Below, piece by piece: positions 16,936-31,214 of a DNA stretch of 64,000 nt (the first letter of the stretch is position 1; each line of letters opens with the position of its first letter). The position numbers were made by a program, and so were the translations under genes. The notes beneath the pieces are model-generated. The model ran no database searches. It was not told the DNA's origin and worked only from the letters and a program-made list of their open reading frames with translations. Source of the DNA: Microbacterium sp. LWO12-1.2 (GTDB taxonomy: Bacteria; Actinomycetota; Actinomycetes; Actinomycetales; Microbacteriaceae); NCBI RefSeq assembly GCF_040675875.1, contig NZ_JBEGII010000001.1:2604001-2668000 (forward strand). Reading direction: 5' to 3'.

Positions 16936-18213
16936 ATGCCGCGAACACCGATGGCGATGCTGTCTCCCTCCGACCAGGTCCGACTGCGCGCGCTGCGCCG
17001 CATGAAGGCGGTGGCGCTCGGCGCCCTGATCTTCATGGCGCTCGCGTTCGTGATCGCGTTCATGTTCCAGGAGCGCCAGCCGTGGCTGGCGTACGTCCGC
17101 GCCGCGGCCGAGGGTGGCATGGTCGGCGCGCTGGCCGACTGGTTCGCCGTCACCGCGCTGTTCCGCCGTCCGCTCGGACTCCCGATCCCGCACACCGCGA
17201 TCATCCCGAACCGTAAGGACGAGATCGGCCGCACGCTCGGTGAGTTCGTCGAGACGAACTTCCTGGCCGCCGACGTGGTGCGCACCAAGCTGTCGAGCAC
17301 GGCGATCGCCCAGCGCGCCGGCGAGTGGCTGCGCGAGACCCCGCACGCCGAACGTGTCGGCGCCGAGGGCGCGACCATCGCGACCGCGGTGCTGAACGCC
17401 CTGAGCGACGACGATGTGCGCGACCTGATCTCCGACCTCGCCCGCGAGCACCTCGTCACCCCGGAGTGGGGCCCGCCCGCCGGCGCCTGGCTGGAGAAGA
17501 TCGTGGAGGCCGATGCCCATCACGGCGCGGTCGACCTCGCCGCCGACAGCATCGCCCGGTGGCTGGAGGCCAACGCCGAGTCGTTCAGCGGACTGGTGTC
17601 GCGCCGCCTGCCCTCCTGGGTACCGCGCCTCGCACACCGGTTCGTCGACGACACGGTCTACAACGAGGCCGTGAAGTTCGTGCATGCCGTGCAGGCCGAT
17701 CCGCACCACCCCGCTCGGCTCGCGGTCGACGGATACCTGGCACGTCTGGCAGACAGCCTGCAGAACGACCCCGCCACCCGCGCCAAGCTCGAGAACGCGA
17801 AGGCGTCGCTGTTCGACAGCCCCCGCGTCGGAGCCCTCGCCGCGGAGGCGTGGAACACCGCGAAGAACGGCCTGCTCACCGCCCTCGCCGACCCCGAGAG
17901 CGGTCTGCGCCGCCGGGCCGTGCAGGCGCTCCAGGAGGTGGGCGAGCGTCTCACCACGGATGCCGCGCTGCAGACCCGCGTCGACACCTGGGTCTCGGAT
18001 GCGGCGGTCTTCCTGGTCGACCGCTACCGCCACGACATCGCCTCGATCATCACCGACACCGTCGAGCGCTGGGACCCCGCAGAGACGACCGAGAAGATCG
18101 AGCTCATGGTCGGTCGCGACCTGCAGTACATCCGCCTGAACGGCACGTTCGTGGGTGCCCTCGCCGGCCTCGCGATCTTCACCATCGCCCACGCTTTGAT
18201 CCCCGGAGTCTGA
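16936..18213 (+). CDS. DUF445 family membrane protein
   Basis: A 425-residue protein of the DUF445 family, whose function is unknown. A hydrophobic helix lies near residues 25-44, followed by the conserved GGMVGALADWFAVTALFRRPLGLPIPHTAIIPNRKDEIG. That block is the family hallmark and is quoted here only through its parts ALADWFAVTALF and IPHTAIIP. A long soluble helical region and a C-terminal hydrophobic helix (about 403-420, VGALAGLAIFTIAHAL) follow. It would be anchored at both ends. The hutG gene begins one base after its stop, so both share a transcript, which is unusual for a hut cluster. Confidence 0.85.
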   Translation: MPRTPMAMLSPSDQVRLRALRRMKAVALGALIFMALAFVIAFMFQERQPWLAYVRAAAEGGMVGALADWFAVTALFRRPLGLPIPHTAIIPNRKDEIGRTLGEFVETNFLAADVVRTKLSSTAIAQRAGEWLRETPHAERVGAEGATIATAVLNALSDDDVRDLISDLAREHLVTPEWGPPAGAWLEKIVEADAHHGAVDLAADSIARWLEANAESFSGLVSRRLPSWVPRLAHRFVDDTVYNEAVKFVHAVQADPHHPARLAVDGYLARLADSLQNDPATRAKLENAKASLFDSPRVGALAAEAWNTAKNGLLTALADPESGLRRRAVQALQEVGERLTTDAALQTRVDTWVSDAAVFLVDRYRHDIASIITDTVERWDPAETTEKIELMVGRDLQYIRLNGTFVGALAGLAIFTIAHALIPGV

Positions 18214-18214
18214 C

Positions 18215-19132
18215 ATGGCCCTCTCGCACGATCCGCTCTGGCCGCGCGCCGGCGCCTGGCCCGCGTTCGACGGCGCGGCAGACGCCGTGTTGCTGGGAGT
18301 GCCCACGTGGCGCACCTCGCTCTCGCCGACCGGAGCACACGCGACCCCCGCGGCGATCCGCGATGCGCTCCCCCGCTACGGCAGCACCCTGATGGGTCCG
18401 CCGATCGTCGACGTGAACGAGCGCCTGCGCATCACGGACGCCGGCGACATCGCCGAGCCGGACGGAGACGCGGGCGAGGCCGAGGTCATCGAGCGGGTGC
18501 GCGAGCTCTCGGCCGCGACCGGGCTCGTGATCGCACTCGGCGGCGACAATTCGCTCACCTACCCCGTCGCACTCGGCGCGCGGGCGACCGGGCTCATCAC
18601 CTTCGACGCGCACTTCGACCTGCGCGACGGCGTCTCCAACGGCACCCCCGTGCGGCGCCTGGTCGAAGACGTCCCGGTGGCCTCGAGGCTCGACACCGCG
18701 CGCATCGACCCGACGCGCATCGTGCAGATCGGCATCGCGGACTTCGCCAACTCCGCCGCCTACGCCCAGCGCGCGGCGGACTGGGGCATCCGCGTGATCA
18801 CGCTCGACGAACTGCGACGCCGCGGCATCGACGACGTGGTGGCCGAGGCCCTCGAGATCGCCGGCGCGGGCCCCGACCCGCGCGTTCATCTCGACATCGA
18901 CGTCGACGTGTGCGACCGCGCGGTCGCTCCCGGCTGCCCGGCCAGCGTGCCCGGCGGCCTGCAGGCGTGGGAGCTGCGCACGCTCACCCGCGCCGTGGCC
19001 TCCGATCCGCGCCTCGTCAGCGCCGACCTGGCCGAGGTCGACGCGACCGCCGACGCCGACGATGCCCGCACCATCCGCCTCGCGGCACTCTGCGTGCTGG
19101 AACTCCTGGCCGGACAGGCCGCGCGGTCATGA
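18215..19132 (+). CDS. hutG: Arginase/agmatinase-family formimidoylglutamase (HutG-type)
   Basis: A 305-residue ureohydrolase-fold enzyme. In the hut pathway it would split N-formimidoyl-glutamate to glutamate and formamide. Manganese motifs are DAHFD at residues 131-135 and DIDVD at 227-231. The first motif reads GGDNS (109-113) where most family members have GGDHS, so one canonical His ligand is Asn. The name rests mainly on its position beside hutI-hutU-hutH. It starts one base after the DUF445 stop and its own stop overlaps the next gene as ATGA. An agmatinase-like role is the alternative. Confidence 0.75.
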   Translation: MALSHDPLWPRAGAWPAFDGAADAVLLGVPTWRTSLSPTGAHATPAAIRDALPRYGSTLMGPPIVDVNERLRITDAGDIAEPDGDAGEAEVIERVRELSAATGLVIALGGDNSLTYPVALGARATGLITFDAHFDLRDGVSNGTPVRRLVEDVPVASRLDTARIDPTRIVQIGIADFANSAAYAQRAADWGIRVITLDELRRRGIDDVVAEALEIAGAGPDPRVHLDIDVDVCDRAVAPGCPASVPGGLQAWELRTLTRAVASDPRLVSADLAEVDATADADDARTIRLAALCVLELLAGQAARS

Positions 19133-19659
19133 GGATCGTCGTCTCGGGCACGCACGGGAGCGGCAAGAGCACCCTCATCGCGGACTTCGTCGCGCGGCGT
19201 CCGGAGTACCTCGCCCTCGGCGATCCGTTCGAGGACCTCGACCTCGACGACCCCTCAGGGGAGGCGAGTTTCGCCGCGCAGCTGCGGGTGACGGCGTCGC
19301 GTGTGCGCGAGACGGCGGGGGAACCCGCCGTGATCTCCGAGCGCGGACCTCTTGACTTCGTCGCCTACCTGACCGCATTGGAGCAGTTGGGGCGCAGCGA
19401 CGGCGAGCTCATCGCCCGCGCGACGACCATCGCCGATGCCTCGTTGACCGATGTCGACCTGGTGGTGATCCTGCCCTTGGACGACCGGCACCCCATCCGG
19501 GTCCCCGTCGACGAGGACCCCGCCTTGCGCGAGGCGATGGATGCGGCGCTCCTCGACCTCGCCGATGAGCGCGAGGATTCCGGGGGCACCCGCTTCCTCA
19601 CGCTGGGCGGGGATCCAGCATCGCGGCTGCGCGATCTGCTCTCCGCCACGAACGAGTGA
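19129..19659 (+). CDS. Small P-loop ATPase/kinase-like protein of unknown function
   Basis: A 176-residue protein beginning MRIVVSGTHGSGKSTLIADF, a Walker A loop at residues 7-14. SERGPLDFVAYL near 65-76 resembles the base-contacting region of AAA_28-type or nucleoside-kinase-like proteins, and VDLVVILPLDD is a Walker B-like strand. The ATG overlaps the hutG stop by four bases, so it is co-translated with hutG. It converges on hutI with seven bases between the stops. I cannot assign a substrate; a kinase or a regulatory NTPase is possible. Confidence 0.7.
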   Translation: MRIVVSGTHGSGKSTLIADFVARRPEYLALGDPFEDLDLDDPSGEASFAAQLRVTASRVRETAGEPAVISERGPLDFVAYLTALEQLGRSDGELIARATTIADASLTDVDLVVILPLDDRHPIRVPVDEDPALREAMDAALLDLADEREDSGGTRFLTLGGDPASRLRDLLSATNE

Positions 19660-19666
19660 GCGCCGG

Positions 19667-20830
19667 TCAGCCGACGGCGACGCCGTCCTTCCAGACCGTG
19701 CGCACGAGCGGAACTCCCGGCCGGTAGGCGAGGTGGATGCGCGTCGGCGCATCCAGCAGCACCAGGTCGGCACGGGCTCCCGGGGCGATCACGCCCACAT
19801 CGTCGCGGCGGAGCGCCCTGGCCCCGCCCGCAGTCGCCGCCCACACAGCTTCGGCCGGCGTCATCCCCATGTCGCGTACCGCGATCGCGATGCAGAACGG
19901 CATGGATGACGTGAAGCTCGACCCCGGGTTCGTGTCGCACGCCAGCGCCACCGTGACGCCGGCATCGACCAACCGGCGTGCATCGGGATACGGCTGACGC
20001 GTCGAGAACTCGACCCCGGGCAGCAGCGTCAGCACGGTGTCGGAGGCGGCGAGCGCCGCGATGTCATCGTCGGTCAGGTAGGTGCCGTGATCGATCGAGG
20101 CCGCGCCGAGCTCGACCGCGAGCTGCACGCCCTCGCCGGGTCCGAGCTGGCTGGCATGCACGCGCGGAGCGAGGCCGCGGGCGATCCCCGCCTCGAGCAC
20201 CCGCCGAGACTGCGGCACCGTGAAGGCGCCGGTCTCGCAGAACACGTCGATCCACCGGGAGTGCGGGGCGCAGGCGTCGAGCATCGGTCCCGTCACCAGG
20301 TCGACATAGTCATCGGGGCGGTCGGCGTACTCAGCCGGCACCACGTGCGCGCCGAGGAAGGTGACCTCGGGCGTGACCTCGGCGGCCAGGCGCACGAGCC
20401 GTTCCTCATCGACGACGCTCAGACCGTAGCCGCTCTTGATCTCGACGGTCGTGGTGCCCTGCGCGAGCATCTCGTCGAGGAAACCGCGCAGTCGCGCGCG
20501 CAGCTCATCGTCGCTCGCGGCCCGCGTCGCGGCGACGGTGGAACGGATGCCGCCGGCGGCGTACTTCTGCCCCGCCATGCGCGCCTCGAACTCCGCCGCA
20601 CGGTCGCCGCCGAACACCAGGTGGCTGTGGCTGTCGACGAACCCGGGGATCATGGCTGCACCGCCGGCGTCCACCACCTCGTCCGCCGCCGGGGCGTCCG
20701 CCGCGGCGCCGACCCAGGCGATGCGCCCGCCGTCGATCAGCACGGCTGCATCGCGCAGGGTCCCGCACGGGTCGCCGTCACCGCGGACGTTGGTCGTCAG
20801 CTCGCCGATGTTCGTGATGAGCGTGGTCAT
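19667..20830 (-). CDS. hutI: Imidazolonepropionase
   Basis: A 387-residue amidohydrolase performing the third step of histidine breakdown, opening 4-imidazolone-5-propanoate to N-formimidoyl-glutamate. It has the metal motif [13 protein letters not shown] near residues 66-78, EIKSGYGL, and later histidine/aspartate residues in [22 protein letters not shown] and ACDTNPGSS, all typical of HutI. AGGAGG precedes the ATG. It is the last gene of the hutH-hutU-hutI unit, separated from hutU by a 90-base gap that contains a 56-base palindrome. Length is normal. Confidence 0.93.
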   Translation of the reverse strand: MTTLITNIGELTTNVRGDGDPCGTLRDAAVLIDGGRIAWVGAAADAPAADEVVDAGGAAMIPGFVDSHSHLVFGGDRAAEFEARMAGQKYAAGGIRSTVAATRAASDDELRARLRGFLDEMLAQGTTTVEIKSGYGLSVVDEERLVRLAAEVTPEVTFLGAHVVPAEYADRPDDYVDLVTGPMLDACAPHSRWIDVFCETGAFTVPQSRRVLEAGIARGLAPRVHASQLGPGEGVQLAVELGAASIDHGTYLTDDDIAALAASDTVLTLLPGVEFSTRQPYPDARRLVDAGVTVALACDTNPGSSFTSSMPFCIAIAVRDMGMTPAEAVWAATAGGARALRRDDVGVIAPGARADLVLLDAPTRIHLAYRPGVPLVRTVWKDGVAVG

Positions 20831-20846
20831 GGCGTTTCCTCCTGTT

Positions 20847-20902
20847 GAGGGGTCAAGACACGCCCTGTCCGGAGCGGATGCTGCGGCGTGTCTTGACCCC
20901 TC
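20847..20902. repeat. 56-base palindromic repeat, copy 1
   Basis: GAGGGGTCAAGACACGCC at 20847-20864 and its exact reverse complement at 20885-20902 enclose a 20-base loop. The same arms with a different loop and one changed base occur at 32039-32094. This copy lies between hutU and hutI inside one operon, where the hairpin could act as an attenuator or an mRNA-stability element. Confidence 0.9.
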
Positions 20903-20920
20903 GCCGCTGTGTCGAGTGTG

Positions 20921-22600
20921 TCAGAGCATCGGGATCTTGAGGCCGCGGTCACGCGCGACCTCACGGGCGTGCTCATATCCGGCATCGACGTGGCGCATGA
21001 CGCCAGTACCGGGGTCGTTCGTGAGCACGCGCTCGAGCTTCTCCGCCGCGAGCGCGGTGCCGTCGGCGACCGTGACCTGACCCGCGTGGATCGAGCGGCC
21101 GATCCCGACGCCGCCACCGTGGTGCAGCGAGACCCACGACGCACCGGACGACGTGTTCAGCAGTGCGTTCAGCAGCGGCCAGTCGGCGATCGCGTCGGAG
21201 CCGTCCTTCATGGCCTCGGTCTCACGGTACGGCGAGGCAACGGAGCCGGAGTCCAGATGGTCGCGACCGATCACGATCGGCGCCGACAGCTCGCCCGACG
21301 CCACCATCTCGTTGAACTTGAGGCCGGCGAGGTGACGCTCCTTGTAGCCGAGCCAGCAGATGCGCGCGGGCAGCCCCTCGAAGTGCACCTTCTCGCCCGC
21401 CTTCTCCAGCCAGCGGTGCAGCGCGGCGTCTTCGGGGAACAGCTCGGCGATCGCACGGTCGGTCTTGTAGATGTCCTCGGGGTCGCCCGACAGCGCGGCC
21501 CACCGGAACGGCCCACGCCCCTCCTCGAACTGCGGACGGATGTACGCCGGCACGAAGCCGGGGAACTCGAAGGCCCGCGCGAAGCCGCCCAGCTCCGCCT
21601 CGCGACGGATCGAGTTGCCGTAGTCGAACACTGCGGCTCCGGCATCCTGGAAGGCCACCATCGCTGCGACGTGCGCGGCCATCGACTCGCGTGCCCGGCG
21701 GGTGAACTCCTCAGGGTCGCGCTCCGCCTCGGCTTTCCAGTCCGCGACGGTGATGCCGACCGGGAGATACGCGAGCGGGTCGTGCGCACTGGTCTGGTCG
21801 GTCACGACGTCGATGGGCACGCCACGGCGCAGCAGCTCGGGGAAGACCTCGGCGGCGTTGCCGACGACGCCCACCGAGAGCGCCTCACCGGCATCCTTGG
21901 CAGCGATCACGCGGGCCACGGCCGCGTCGAGGTCGGTCGTGTACTCGTCGAGGTAGCCGTGCTCCACGCGACGCGCCAGGCGCGACTCGTCGACGTCGAC
22001 GATCAGCACCGCCCCGTCGTTGAGGGTCACTGCCAGCGGCTGCGCGCCGCCCATGCCGCCGGCCCCACCGGTGAGGGTGAGGGTGCCGCGCAGGGAGTCA
22101 CGTCCGAGCGAGCGCGCCACCGCGGCGAACGTCTCGTACGTGCCCTGCAGGATGCCCTGGGTGCCGATGTAGATCCAGGAGCCGGCGGTCATCTGCCCGT
22201 ACATGATGAGTCCGAGCTCTTCGAGCTTGCGGAACTCCGGCCATGTCGCCCAGTCGCCGACGAGGTTCGAGTTGGCGATCAGCACGCGCGGCGCCCACTC
22301 GTGGGTGCGGAACACTCCGACCGGCTTGCCGGACTGCACGAGCAGCGTCTCGTCCGGCTCGAGCTCGTCGAGCGTGCGCACGATCGCGTCGTAGGCCTCC
22401 CAGCTGCGCGCCGCCTTCCCGGTACCGCCGTAGACGACCAGGTCTTCGGGGTGCTCGGCGACTTCGGGGTCGAGGTTGTTCATGAGCATGCGCTTGGCGG
22501 CCTCGGCACCCCAGCTCTTGGCTGTGCGCTGGTTGCCTCGGGCTGCACGGACGACGCGGGGACCGGATGCGGGGGACTCAACTGCGGCGGATTCAACCAT
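20921..22600 (-). CDS. hutU: Urocanate hydratase
   Basis: A 559-residue urocanase that hydrates urocanate to imidazolonepropionate using tightly bound NAD. Recognisable parts are [32 protein letters not shown] in shortened form ([13 protein letters not shown]), the glycine-rich [25 protein letters not shown] containing the conserved cysteine, and [18 protein letters not shown] in shortened form ([13 protein letters not shown]). The ATG at 22600 overlaps the end of hutH by eight bases. It is the central gene of the unit. Full family length, nothing missing. Confidence 0.96.
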   Translation of the reverse strand: MVESAAVESPASGPRVVRAARGNQRTAKSWGAEAAKRMLMNNLDPEVAEHPEDLVVYGGTGKAARSWEAYDAIVRTLDELEPDETLLVQSGKPVGVFRTHEWAPRVLIANSNLVGDWATWPEFRKLEELGLIMYGQMTAGSWIYIGTQGILQGTYETFAAVARSLGRDSLRGTLTLTGGAGGMGGAQPLAVTLNDGAVLIVDVDESRLARRVEHGYLDEYTTDLDAAVARVIAAKDAGEALSVGVVGNAAEVFPELLRRGVPIDVVTDQTSAHDPLAYLPVGITVADWKAEAERDPEEFTRRARESMAAHVAAMVAFQDAGAAVFDYGNSIRREAELGGFARAFEFPGFVPAYIRPQFEEGRGPFRWAALSGDPEDIYKTDRAIAELFPEDAALHRWLEKAGEKVHFEGLPARICWLGYKERHLAGLKFNEMVASGELSAPIVIGRDHLDSGSVASPYRETEAMKDGSDAIADWPLLNALLNTSSGASWVSLHHGGGVGIGRSIHAGQVTVADGTALAAEKLERVLTNDPGTGVMRHVDAGYEHAREVARDRGLKIPML

Positions 22601-24173
22601 GAGTGTGCTCCTTTGCGATGCGGGCGACGGCGCCCGACTGGACGAGTACGGCGACGGCTTCCATCTCGGGTGAGAGGAAGCGGTCAGGGCCAGGGCCGGC
22701 GGCCACGGTACGGACGAGGTCGCGCACGGCGCCGGTGGCGGGACCGGCCTCCAGCGGTGCGCGCAGATCGAGGGCGCGTGCGCCGGTGAGGATCTCGATC
22801 GCCAGCACGCGACCCAGTCCGTCGATCGCGCGGCGGAGCTTGCGGGCAGCCGCCCACCCCATCGAGACGTGGTCCTCCTGCATCGCCGACGACGGGATCG
22901 AGTCGACGGATGCCGGCACGGCGAGGCGCTTGAGCTCCGAGACGATGCCGGCGGAGGCGTACTGCGCGATCATGAGCCCGGAGTCGACGCCTACCTCATC
23001 GGCCAGGAACGGCGGTAGTCCGTGGCTGCGCGCGGGGTCGAGGGCGCGGTCCGTGCGGCGCTCGGAGACCGAGGCGACATCCGCCACCGAGATGGCGAGG
23101 AAGTCGAGCACCGCGGCGACGGGCGCGCCGTGGAAGTTGCCATTGGACTCGATGCGGCCGTCGAGGGTGATCACCGGGTTGTCGATCACACTCGCGAGCT
23201 CGCGTCCGGCGATCATGGCGGCATGGGCCATGGTGTCGCGCGCGGCGCCGTGCACCTGCGGCGAGCAGCGCAGCGAGTACGCATCCTGCACGCGTCCGTC
23301 ATCCGCTCCCTTGTGGCTCGCCACCATCGGGGAGTCGCCGAGGAACGCGCGCAGGTTCGCGGCTGATTCCGTCTGCCCGGTCTGCGGGCGCAGGGCCATC
23401 AGATCGGCGGCGAACACGGCGTCGGTGCCGAGCTGCGACTCGATCGACATGGCCGCGGCGATGTCTGCGGTGAGGAGCAGCTCCTCCAGGTCGTGCAACG
23501 CGAGCACCAGCGTGCCGAGCATCCCGTCGGTGCCGTTGATGAGGGCGAGGCCCTCCTTCTCGACGAGGGTGAGCGGCTCGATGCCGGCGGCCGCCAGCGC
23601 GTCAGCGGCGGGTATCACCTCGGAGCTGGGTTGCTGAGCCGCGGAGCTGGGCTGCTGAGCCTGTCGAAGCACGCGGACATCCCCTTCACCCATCGCCGCG
23701 AGTGCGATGTGGGCGAGAGGGGCGAGGTCGCCGGAGCATCCGAGCGAGCCGTACTCGCGCACGATCGGGGTGATGCCGGAGTTGAGCATCGCGGCGTAGG
23801 TCTCGACGACGACAGGCCGCACCCCGGTGCGACCAGAGGTGAGGGTCTGCAGGCGCAGCAGCTGCAGCCCGCGCGTGACCTCGCGCTCGATCTCCGGACC
23901 GGTGCCGGCCGCGTGCGAACGGATCAGGCTGGCCTGCAGCTGCAGGCGACGGTCCGGAGCGATGAACGTGGTCGCGAGCGCGCCGAACCCGGTGGAGACT
24001 CCATAGTGCGGATGAGGATCTGCGGCGAGGCCGTCGATCACGCTGCGGGTCTCGGCGACGCGGACGAGAGCTGCGGGATCGATGACGACCGGCGCACCCA
24101 GTCGTGCGACGGCGACGACATCTGCGGGCGCGAGGGGCGCCGCACCGACGAGAACAGGGGCAAGATCAGTCAT
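22593..24173 (-). CDS. hutH: Histidine ammonia-lyase
   Basis: A 526-residue ammonia-lyase converting histidine to urocanate. The residues that cyclise to the MIO cofactor are Cys146-Ser147-Gly148 in [12 protein letters not shown]; Cys in place of Ala is allowed in the family pattern. YGVSTGFG near 57-64 and [12 protein letters not shown] are further marks. The start ATG 24173 is chosen from family alignment. Residues about 168-185 ([18 protein letters not shown]) are an extra low-complexity stretch that comes from a dispersed DNA repeat plus a 21-base tandem duplication. It sits in a surface region downstream of the MIO loop and keeps the frame. Confidence 0.93.
   Translation of the reverse strand: MTDLAPVLVGAAPLAPADVVAVARLGAPVVIDPAALVRVAETRSVIDGLAADPHPHYGVSTGFGALATTFIAPDRRLQLQASLIRSHAAGTGPEIEREVTRGLQLLRLQTLTSGRTGVRPVVVETYAAMLNSGITPIVREYGSLGCSGDLAPLAHIALAAMGEGDVRVLRQAQQPSSAAQQPSSEVIPAADALAAAGIEPLTLVEKEGLALINGTDGMLGTLVLALHDLEELLLTADIAAAMSIESQLGTDAVFAADLMALRPQTGQTESAANLRAFLGDSPMVASHKGADDGRVQDAYSLRCSPQVHGAARDTMAHAAMIAGRELASVIDNPVITLDGRIESNGNFHGAPVAAVLDFLAISVADVASVSERRTDRALDPARSHGLPPFLADEVGVDSGLMIAQYASAGIVSELKRLAVPASVDSIPSSAMQEDHVSMGWAAARKLRRAIDGLGRVLAIEILTGARALDLRAPLEAGPATGAVRDLVRTVAAGPGPDRFLSPEMEAVAVLVQSGAVARIAKEHTHG
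23621..23670. repeat. Dispersed repeat fragment and 21-base tandem duplication inside hutH
   Basis: CGGAGCTGGGTTGCTGAGCC at 23621 is followed 21 bases later by a near-identical copy. The second copy runs into CTGAGCCTGTCGAAGC at 23655-23670. That end is the same sequence family as the repeats in pgm (54134) and after radA (40191). On the hutH strand it encodes LRQAQ and a doubled AQQPSS. Confidence 0.85.
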
Positions 24174-24184
24174 GTTCTGATTCC

Positions 24185-24197
24185 ACACCCGCGGTGT
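24185..24197. promoter_or_regulatory. Inverted repeat between hutH and the IclR gene
   Basis: ACACC and GGTGT are perfect arms around CGC. It lies in the 52-base gap between the divergent hutH and IclR starts, so it is a likely operator for the IclR-type regulator. The assignment is inferred from position and symmetry. Confidence 0.45.
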
Positions 24198-24225
24198 CGA
24201 CGGCGACAGCGGATCATGACATCCT

Positions 24226-25014
24226 GTGTCTGTGATCCCAGACAAGGCGCCCACGTCTCGTACAGCCGAGCCTCAGGTGCCGGCGGCCGAGAACACACTG
24301 CGCATCCTCAGCTACCTGGCAGGGCGTCCGGCGCCGGTGGCGGCATCCGCGATCGCTCGCGAACTCGACCTGCCGCGCTCCACGGTCTACCACCTGCTCA
24401 CCACGCTGTCGGCCCACGGCTTCGTGCTGCACTTCCGTGAGGACCAGCGGTGGGGACTCGGCACCTCGGCCTTCGAGCTCGCCGGCGGCTACACCCGCCA
24501 GCAACCACTGGCACGGCTCGGGAGGCCGTTGATCGCCGCCCTGTCCGACCGCCTCGGTGAGAGCGCGCACCTCGCCGTGATGAGCGGTGGCGACGTGCTC
24601 TACATCGTCGAAGAGCGCGCACCCCGCCGTCCCGCCCTCGTGACGGACGTCGGTGTACGCCTTCCTGCACACCTCACGGCGAGCGGTCGGGCAATGCTCG
24701 CCGCCCTCCCCCGCGAGCAGGTGCGCGCGCTGTATCCAAGCGCCTCGGCCTTCCCCGACCGCACCGGGCTTGGCCCTCGGCGCCCCACCGAACTGCGGGA
24801 ACTGCTGCGTGAGGTGCGCGCACGCGGCTACGCGGTCGAAGACAGCGAGGTGGCAGACGGTCTGCGGTCGGTCGGGGCCGTCGTGCGCGATCACGCCGGG
24901 TGGCCGGCCGCCGCAGTCGCGGTCACGTGGGGCGGCGAAGGGCTCGAGGAACGGGAACTCGCGGATGCCGTGATCGAGACCGCAAGGGTGCTGGAGTCGC
25001 GCGTGAAACGCTGA
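24226..25014 (+). CDS. IclR-family transcriptional regulator, probable hut regulator
   Basis: A 262-residue IclR protein. The N-terminal winged helix lies at about residues 20-85, with ALAREL-type recognition helix text ASAIARELDLPRSTVYHLL (19 residues). The C-terminal effector domain follows with VLYIVEE, LPAHLTASGRAMLA and DSEVADGLRSVGAVV, the usual IclR ligand-pocket segments. Two GTG starts are possible, 24226 and 24232. It is divergent from hutH with only 52 bases between, so it most likely controls histidine utilisation, perhaps with urocanate as the signal. That is inference. Confidence 0.87.
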   Translation: MSVIPDKAPTSRTAEPQVPAAENTLRILSYLAGRPAPVAASAIARELDLPRSTVYHLLTTLSAHGFVLHFREDQRWGLGTSAFELAGGYTRQQPLARLGRPLIAALSDRLGESAHLAVMSGGDVLYIVEERAPRRPALVTDVGVRLPAHLTASGRAMLAALPREQVRALYPSASAFPDRTGLGPRRPTELRELLREVRARGYAVEDSEVADGLRSVGAVVRDHAGWPAAAVAVTWGGEGLEERELADAVIETARVLESRVKR

Positions 25015-25048
25015 TCGTCGCCCCCTGTCCTTGCACGTCGCCTTAACG

Positions 25049-25082
25049 CAGAAAAGCCACCCCGCAAGGGATGGCTCTTCTG
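25049..25082 (-). terminator. Distal terminator of the rRNA operon
   Basis: CAGAAAAGCCACCCC and its imperfect complement GGGATGGCTCTTCTG form a hairpin with a short loop. It lies beyond the 5S gene and also beyond the stop of the convergent IclR gene, so it may serve both. Its flanking bases resemble those of the proximal terminator, suggesting duplication. Confidence 0.75.
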
Positions 25083-25111
25083 CTGTTTCGTTGCACTTCT
25101 GCGCTAACGCG

Positions 25112-25141
25112 AAATGGCCACCCATCGATGGGTGGCCATTT
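25112..25141 (-). terminator. Proximal terminator of the rRNA operon
   Basis: A perfect 30-base palindrome, with arm AAATGGCCACCCATC, starts 13 bases after the 5S 3' end on the minus strand. The run of T expected after the stem is present as AAA on the plus strand. Being fully symmetric, it can work in both directions. Confidence 0.85.
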
Positions 25142-25153
25142 GCTTAAAAGAAG

Positions 25154-25271
25154 TCCGGCGGTGTCCTACTCTCCCACAGGGTCCCCCCTGCAGTACCATC
25201 GGCGCTGTGAGGCTTAGCTTCCGGGTTCGGAATGTAACCGGGCGTTTCCCTCACGCTATGGCCGCCGAAAC
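25154..25271 (-). rRNA. rrf: 5S ribosomal RNA
   Basis: Read on the minus strand, about 118 bases begin at GTTTCGGCGGCCATAGCG and end at GACACCGCCGGAC. They include the conserved CCCGAACCCGGAAGCTAAG-like loop (here TTCCGAACCCGGAAGCTAAG). It is the third rRNA of the operon, about 108 bases after the 23S 3' end. Exact termini are uncertain by one or two bases. Confidence 0.95.
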
Positions 25272-25379
25272 ACTATTGATGTTTCAATCAAACACATAAC
25301 AAAGTCATTGTTGTTATGCGGTTCTCGACCGTACATCGAGAACCACTCAGTGGACGCGTAGCACCAACAAACGGTGTGT

Positions 25380-30420
<5,041 letters not shown>

Positions 30421-30675
30421 AAAAAGAAATGCATACCCCACCGGGAAAACGGTGACGCAGCGAGTTTGATGCTGACCAAAGAGACAAATTCATTGCTGAC
30501 TTCATCCATTGCCAACCCCCCGGAAGGGATTGGTCTTTGATCCAAAGGAATTCTCACCCAGCCGAAGCTAGACGAGGATAATTTGGCATTTGACAAGTGC
30601 ACGCTGTTGAGTTCTCAAGGATCGGATGCTCCCACGACCCAGTCATCACAACCAGGCCCGAAGGGCAACTTCTCT

Positions 30676-30703
30676 ATCTTATCCGTGTCTTCCAGGCTGT
30701 CAA
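30676..30703 (-). promoter_or_regulatory. rRNA operon promoter, proximal (P2)
   Basis: On the minus strand a perfect -35 TTGACA (30698-30703) and -10 TAAGAT (30676-30681) are separated by 16 bases. It lies about 255 bases upstream of the 16S 5' end. The sequence around it closely resembles the distal promoter 97 bases further upstream. Confidence 0.85.
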
Positions 30704-30772
30704 ATCGACACGCCGGAAGGCTCAGAACCAGATCTGCAGCTCGGGGCTCAAGGCCTCCGAGGCAACTTCACT

Positions 30773-30800
30773 AGCTTATCCGTTCCGGCCTCGCTGTCAA
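30773..30800 (-). promoter_or_regulatory. rRNA operon promoter, distal (P1)
   Basis: On the minus strand -35 TTGACA (30795-30800) and -10 TAAGCT (30773-30778) have a 16-base spacer containing ACGGA next to the -10, as in the proximal copy. Downstream AGTGAAGTT parallels AGAGAAGTT at the other promoter, so the two arose by duplication. Confidence 0.82.
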
Positions 30801-31205
30801 ACTGGCAGCTGATCCGGTGTGGATGCCCCAGGTCAGACAGAAGTGTGTCTGCGATCTTCTCCGAGGAGCTGATCGAGTGGGGGTGGTTCTCCGCTTGAGG
30901 GGGGTGAAGCTCTCGGCCTCTCCGCTTCCCTGTGGGGCGAACAAGTAATAAGTTACGCGGATCCCGGGGATCGGGCAAATCCCGCCCGCCTGCCGGGCGT
31001 GTCGCCCGGTTTTCCGGGCTCTCCTTCACCCGCCTCCGCGCCCACCCGCGCGTACGGACAGCGCGCACGCGCCCTGGCCCCCTCACGGACCCGCTCCGTC
31101 CGCTCCCGCATACGGGAGACCTCTTCCCGATGGTTATCCACGGCCTCGCACCCCTGGGCACCCCCGGGCCTCGCGGTTAGGATGGCCTAAGCACCCGAAG
31201 GAAGG
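30801..31205. other. Long intergenic region upstream of the rRNA promoters, no gene seen
   Basis: I find no credible gene in these 405 bases. CAGACA/TGTCTG at 30835-30852 is a small inverted repeat close to the rRNA P1 promoter. TAGGAT at 31178-31183 is a likely -10 for the plus-strand gene that follows; no -35 is clear. Confidence 0.5.
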
Positions 31206-31214
31206 ATGCGCACC

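Noticed and set aside
140..24148. Histidine ammonia-lyase judged defective because its MIO triad reads C-S-G
   Set aside because: The family pattern allows Cys or Ala at that position, and the rest of the site (near 23740, minus strand) is intact.
30748..31161. 137-residue minus-strand frame upstream of the rRNA promoters
   Set aside because: It overlaps the P1 promoter, is extremely Arg/Gly/Pro-rich and shows no motif.
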